Shown here: in pieces, positions 60,217-64,000 of the stretch
How the letters are laid out: every line of letters starts with the position of its first letter
Numbering within the stretch: position 1 is the first letter of the stretch
NCBI RefSeq assembly: GCF_000768705.1
Contig: NZ_AVPJ01000009.1
Location: 62,001-126,000 of the forward strand
Source of the DNA: Knoellia sinensis KCTC 19936
Lineage (GTDB): Bacteria > Actinomycetota > Actinomycetes > Actinomycetales > Dermatophilaceae
Direction: 5' to 3'
DNA length: 64,000 bases
Notes under the pieces: model-generated
The model's input: only the letters and a program-made list of their open reading frames with translations
Databases searched by the model: none
What the model was told of the DNA's origin: nothing
Program-made: the position numbers and the translations under genes

Positions 60217-62451
60217 ATGGAAAGCAACGCCGCGACCGCCGCCCTGGAGGGCCGGTATGCCGTGTTGCTCGCGTCCGCTTCCGGGTTGGGCTCGGACGAA
60301 CTGCTGGCTGTCGTCGAGTTGGCGCAGCGCGAGATCGATGCGGCGTCGGCGCGGCAGGCAGTCGCGTTGGCGCACCTGTCGGCGAGGGACTGCCACCGCC
60401 AGGAGGACGGCACGATGGCCGAGGTGCACCACGGGTTGGGGCATCAACGGCTGGACGGGCCAGAGCTCGCGGCACCCCGGCTCGGGGTGTCGGTGCATGT
60501 CGCGACCCGGCGGATGGAGGACGCGATCCGCCAGATGACGCGCACCCCGGCGGTCGTCGATGCGATGGCCAGTGGTGACCTCGATGAGCACCGGGCGTCG
60601 ATCGTGACGCAGGAGACCGACTTCCTCTCACCGGAGTCCGCCGCCGAGGTGGTGGCGCGGGTGGCGCCGGTCTGGGGTCAGTTGACCGCGGGACCGTTGC
60701 GGCAGCTGTTGGCGCGGACCGCGGCGCAGGTCGACCCGGACGCGGTCACCGCGCACGCCGAGGACGAGCGGAAGCGGCGCGGGTTGACTCGCCGCACCGG
60801 GGTGCACGGGACCGATCACTGGCGTGGTGACTTCCGGGTCGAGGACGCCCGGTCCGCATGGGCGGCCGTCACCGAACGGGCCCGGCAACTGGTGCGGGAC
60901 GGTGCCGCTGACAACCTCGAGATGGCGCGCGCCGACGCGATGATGGAACTGATCCTCGAGCACTCCGACGTCACGGTCGTCGTGCACGCCACCCGCGCCG
61001 CCGACGACCCACCCACGTCCGAGTCCGTCTCCAAGTCTGGGTCCGACGCCGCCTCCGAGTCCGACGCCAAGCGCGGGTCCGACGCCGCCTCCGAGTCCGA
61101 CGCCAAGCGCGGGTCCGACGCCGCCTCCGAGTCCGACGCCAAGCGCGGGTCCGACGCCGCCTCCGAGTCCGACGCCAAGCGCGGGTCCGACGCCGCCTCC
61201 GAGTCCGACGCCAAGCGCGGGTCCGACGCCGCCTCCGAGTCCGACGCCAAGCGCGGGTCCGACGCCGCCTCCGAGTCCGACGCCAAGCGCGGGTCCGACG
61301 CCGCCTCCGAGTCCGACGCCAAGCGCGGGTCCGACGCCGCCTCCGAGTCCGACGCCAAGCGCGGGGCCGACGCCGCCTCCGAGTCCGACGCCAAGCGCGG
61401 GTCCGACGCCGCCTCCGAGTCCGACGCCAAGCGCGGGTCCGAGTCCAACGTCAAGCCTGAGTCCGAGTCCGACGGCAAGCCTGAGTCCGAGTCCAAGTCC
61501 CCGTCCAAGTCTGAATCGGCTTCATCGGCTGCTGAGGACCTCGTGGAAGTGGGTGGGTTGGGCGGGCCGGGGACGACGTTCGTCCGCCGGGACTGGCTCG
61601 ATGGTGCCGGTACCTCCGACCCCGACCGTGACCTGACCTGTGACACCGATACCGGTGCGCTCCTGCATGGTGACGTGCCGGCGGCGTTGGCCCGCGGCCA
61701 AGAGGCTGCTCGTCGCGCCCACCGGGCCCGTGAGCGAGCCAAGGAACAGGCCAGAGCCGACACGAACAACCCTGATGGGGACTCTCGGTCCCACGCTGCA
61801 GCGTCGGACGACCCGGTCGACTTCAGTGAGTCCTACCGGGTGCCCGACGGGATGGCCCGCCTCATCCGCCTGCGTGACGGGTCCTGCCGGTTCCCCGGGT
61901 GCGCCGTGCCAGCCCGGCAGTGCGACCTCGACCACGTCCGCCCCTGGCCGGTCGGGCCCACGACCCCGACCAACCTCATGGCCTTGTGCCGACGCCACCA
62001 CCGCATCAAGCAACGCGACGGGTGGACGGTCAAACTCCACCCCGACGGGCACGCCGACTGGACCGACCCCACCGGATACCAGCGGATCACGTGGCCGGTG
62101 GACCACCTCCACCTCGTCACCGCCGGCCACACCCACCGCGTCACCGCCGGCCACACCCACCATGACGCCCTCGGCGCGACGACGTCCCGCACCCCCGCAC
62201 GCGACAACCGCACCACCATCGACGTCCCCAGCACGTTCGAGGAAGAACTCATCGAACTCCTCGGCGGCCCCGACAAGGCCCGCCGCCGCGCCCACCCCGT
62301 CGTCTACGACGCCTACGGCAACAAGCTCAAAGGACCCCCACCACCACTCGACCTCGACGACACCCTCCACCACGGCACCGCCCCCTGGGACCAGCTCATC
62401 CTCGACCTCCCACCACGACCACCGACCACCCCAGAGACCATCCCCTTCTGA
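60217..62451 (+). CDS. 13E12-repeat family (DUF222) HNH endonuclease with a 36-bp in-frame tandem repeat
   Basis: The 744-residue protein has an N-terminal DUF222 domain (about 1-265; [36 protein letters not shown]). A low-complexity repeat region spans 277-408, with a Ser/Glu/Lys-rich continuation. The HNH nuclease domain (about 553-605) reads [18 protein letters not shown] and [11 protein letters not shown] with the zinc cysteines. A second small duplication, VTAGHTH twice, is encoded by a 24-bp repeat near 62117-62162. 13E12 proteins are multi-copy in actinobacteria and of unknown role. The gene interrupts the cob cluster and has its own leaderless promoter. Confidence 0.9.
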   Translation: MESNAATAALEGRYAVLLASASGLGSDELLAVVELAQREIDAASARQAVALAHLSARDCHRQEDGTMAEVHHGLGHQRLDGPELAAPRLGVSVHVATRRMEDAIRQMTRTPAVVDAMASGDLDEHRASIVTQETDFLSPESAAEVVARVAPVWGQLTAGPLRQLLARTAAQVDPDAVTAHAEDERKRRGLTRRTGVHGTDHWRGDFRVEDARSAWAAVTERARQLVRDGAADNLEMARADAMMELILEHSDVTVVVHATRAADDPPTSESVSKSGSDAASESDAKRGSDAASESDAKRGSDAASESDAKRGSDAASESDAKRGSDAASESDAKRGSDAASESDAKRGSDAASESDAKRGSDAASESDAKRGSDAASESDAKRGADAASESDAKRGSDAASESDAKRGSESNVKPESESDGKPESESKSPSKSESASSAAEDLVEVGGLGGPGTTFVRRDWLDGAGTSDPDRDLTCDTDTGALLHGDVPAALARGQEAARRAHRARERAKEQARADTNNPDGDSRSHAAASDDPVDFSESYRVPDGMARLIRLRDGSCRFPGCAVPARQCDLDHVRPWPVGPTTPTNLMALCRRHHRIKQRDGWTVKLHPDGHADWTDPTGYQRITWPVDHLHLVTAGHTHRVTAGHTHHDALGATTSRTPARDNRTTIDVPSTFEEELIELLGGPDKARRRAHPVVYDAYGNKLKGPPPPLDLDDTLHHGTAPWDQLILDLPPRPPTTPETIPF
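61045..61440 (+). repeat. Eleven tandem 36-bp repeats encoding the 12-residue unit [12 protein letters not shown]
   Basis: The unit occurs 11 times head to tail without spacers. The copies are identical by eye except for one T-to-G change near 61365, which turns Ser to Ala. The high identity points to recent expansion or gene-conversion-like homogenisation. The period is a multiple of three, so copy-number change would keep the HNH frame. Confidence 0.95.
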
Positions 62452-62473
62452 GTCAGCCTGGCTCAGATGGGGG

Positions 62474-64000
62474 TCAATCCACCCAGCGAGGAGTCCAGAC
62501 GCGTCCGCTCGGCGTCACCCGGGTGCTCGACGCGCCAATCACGACGATGCAGCTCATGTCGACCGACTCGGGATCGAGGTCCCCGAGCGTGGTGATGCGC
62601 AGGTCCTCCCCATCGCGCCCCACGTTGCGGGCGACCACGACGACGCGATCGGGCTTCGCGACCTCGCGTACGGCGTCGAGCGCCTCACCCAACTGGTGCG
62701 GACGACTGCGTGACCGCGGGTTGTAGAGCGCGACGGCGAGGTCAGCCCTTACCGCCGAAGTGAGGCGGTCGATGAGGACGTCCCAGGGCTTGAGGCGGTC
62801 CGACAGGGAGATGAGAGCGTGATCGGCGCCGAGCAGCGCACCCGCGAGCGAACTCGCTGCGTGGGCCGCGGTGATACCCGGCACCACGTTGACCGGCACG
62901 TCCGCGTAGCGCTCGTCCTCCGCCGCCTCGAAGACCGCAGCAGCCATACCGAACACGCCCGCGTCGCCACCGGACACGACGGCGACGTCCTCTCCTGCGA
63001 GAGCAAGGTCGAGGGCATGGCGTCCGCGGTCAACCTCGACGGTGTTGCCACTCGCGTGGCGCGTCAGACCAGCGCGCTGCGGCACGCGCGCCACATAGGG
63101 CGCGTAGCCGATGACGTGCTGCACCTTGCCCAGGACCTCGCTGGCCTCGGGGCTGAGCCAGCGGTCCGGGCCAGGTCCGAGACCGACAACGTGGACCTTG
63201 CCAGTCGCGGATTGTGCTGGGACAGAACCGCTTTCGTATGCCGTCCGCTCGCCTGCACGGCCCGCCGCATCGGCGCGCTTGTCCTCTCCCGGGACGATGA
63301 CGATGGACATGTAGGGCACGGTGGCGGCGTCGACGTCCCTGACCGGGACAACGCGTTCGCCGACGCGGCTTGCGTGCTCGACATAGAGGGCACGATCCAA
63401 CAAGCCCGCTTGGTGGAGGGCCTCACGGACGCCCGCGAAAGTTCGGCCGAGCTTCATGATGACGGCAGCATCCGTGTCGGCGAGGCGTCGGGCGAGCTCG
63501 GCCACGGGCAGGGTGCCAGGGAGAACCGTCACGGTGTCCTCGTGGCGCGACAGGCCAGACCCGACAGCAGCTGTCGCGGCAGCCATGGCCGTGATCCCGG
63601 GGACGACCTCGGTCGGGAACTCCTCGCGGAGGAGGTCGTGGACATACATGAACGACCCGTAGAAGAGCGGGTCTCCCTCGGCCAGGCAGACGATGCTGCG
63701 GCCCGCGCTCAGGTGCTCACGAAAGCGGTCCGCGCACTGGTCATAGAAGTCCGCAAGGGCTCCGTAGTAGCCACCCGGGTGGCCAGTTGTGCCAGTGGTC
63801 ACCGGGTAGACGAGAGGTTCCTCGATGACCCCGTCGCGCAGGTGCTCGGCGGCGATCGAGCGGGCCGTGGACTCCCGATGGGCGGCGCGGTGGTAGGCCA
63901 CGACGTCCGCGCTGGCGATGAGGGTGGCGGCCCGAAGGGTGATGAGACCCGGGTCTCCCGGCCCCACGCCGACGCCGTAGAGGTGGCCGGGCTGGGCCGT
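62474..64000 (-). CDS. cobIJ: Fusion of precorrin-2 C20-methyltransferase (CobI) and precorrin-3B C17-methyltransferase (CobJ), 5' end outside window
   Basis: The minus-strand frame is open to base 64000, where it reads GHLYGVGVGPGDPGL, so only the first few residues are missing. The first ~245 residues are CobI (VCLAEGDPLFYGSFMYVHDLL, VPGITAMAAATAAVG). A ~25-residue linker follows, then CobJ (KVHVVGLGPGPDRWLSPEA, VVSGGDAGVFGMAAAVFE, ALYNPRSRSRPHQL). The enzymes carry out C20 methylation and, after CobG, C17 methylation with ring contraction. The linker residues ERTAYE are encoded by a copy of the REP-like arm (63233-63255). Confidence 0.93.
   Translation of the reverse strand, partial: TAQPGHLYGVGVGPGDPGLITLRAATLIASADVVAYHRAAHRESTARSIAAEHLRDGVIEEPLVYPVTTGTTGHPGGYYGALADFYDQCADRFREHLSAGRSIVCLAEGDPLFYGSFMYVHDLLREEFPTEVVPGITAMAAATAAVGSGLSRHEDTVTVLPGTLPVAELARRLADTDAAVIMKLGRTFAGVREALHQAGLLDRALYVEHASRVGERVVPVRDVDAATVPYMSIVIVPGEDKRADAAGRAGERTAYESGSVPAQSATGKVHVVGLGPGPDRWLSPEASEVLGKVQHVIGYAPYVARVPQRAGLTRHASGNTVEVDRGRHALDLALAGEDVAVVSGGDAGVFGMAAAVFEAAEDERYADVPVNVVPGITAAHAASSLAGALLGADHALISLSDRLKPWDVLIDRLTSAVRADLAVALYNPRSRSRPHQLGEALDAVREVAKPDRVVVVARNVGRDGEDLRITTLGDLDPESVDMSCIVVIGASSTRVTPSGRVWTPRWVD

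Noticed and set aside
61045-61440. 36-bp tandem repeats as a CRISPR array
   Set aside because: The repeats are contiguous with no unique spacers, and they are translated in frame within an HNH protein.
60217-62451. HNH protein as an intein or group-I-intron homing endonuclease
   Set aside because: There is no Hint splicing domain, host protein flanks or intron structure. The DUF222-HNH layout is a complete stand-alone family.

Overview
The window is a contiguous piece of a high-GC Gram-positive (actinobacterial) chromosome. Gene order (rplS-lepB-rnhB-DUF2469-yraN-yifB-dprA-xerC, then rpsB-tsf-pyrH-frr-cdsA-rlmN, then dxr-rseP-ispG-GNAT-proS) is the standard actinobacterial housekeeping order. 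TANNNT -10 boxes placed 6-7 nt before start codons are typical of leaderless genes in this phylum. I would guess Micrococcales, perhaps the Intrasporangiaceae, but that is inference from general appearance only. I saw no rRNA, tRNA, CRISPR array, insertion sequence or prophage.

Layout. 1-6.7 kb: the end of a trmD-GNAT fusion, two tandem paralogous membrane proteins, a FetB-like permease with a homopolymer frameshift, rplS and two signal-peptidase-I paralogs, one lacking the catalytic lysine. 6.7-12.4 kb: yraN, yifB/comM, dprA, xerC and a DUF3152 protein. 12.4-23.2 kb: an LytM-like secreted protein, an aminotransferase, an AlkD-like repair protein, an MFS exporter, then the translation and phospholipid block rpsB to rlmN. 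23.2-36.2 kb: accessory genes, including a broken GNAT gene, a lipoprotein with all copper ligands of a PHM/DBM-type monooxygenase, a two-component system, a LOG-family protein, a two-HKD PLD protein, a succinate-semialdehyde dehydrogenase, and an RNase Sa-like ribonuclease overlapping a barstar gene. 36.2-46.6 kb: MEP isoprenoid genes dxr and ispG around rseP, an unusual intergenic repeat array, an ATL-like repair fusion, and proS.

47-64 kb is a cobalamin (late-cobalt-insertion, aerobic-type) biosynthesis cluster. A cobalamin riboswitch on the minus strand (about 57415-57525) precedes seven tightly coupled genes: fused ChlI/ChlD chelatase, cobO, a CobB-CobC fusion, cobA, cobS, cobU and cbiB. 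Divergently, cobL and cobM run on the plus strand from an apparently leaderless promoter. cobK is the last gene of a chain coupled to proS. A CobI-CobJ fusion runs off the right edge. An SRPBCC gene and a 13E12/DUF222 HNH endonuclease gene carrying an 11-copy 36-bp in-frame tandem repeat sit inside the cluster. cobN, cobG, cobH and cobQ are not in the window.

Across the window the 7-mer GGCATAC/GTATGCC occurs about 50 times by eye, several-fold above base-composition expectation. An extended form makes the hairpins behind tsf and rlmN and also appears, in frame, in the inter-domain linkers of YifB and CobI-CobJ. Three single-base frameshifts (FetB, a GNAT, a small kinase) are either real lesions or assembly errors.
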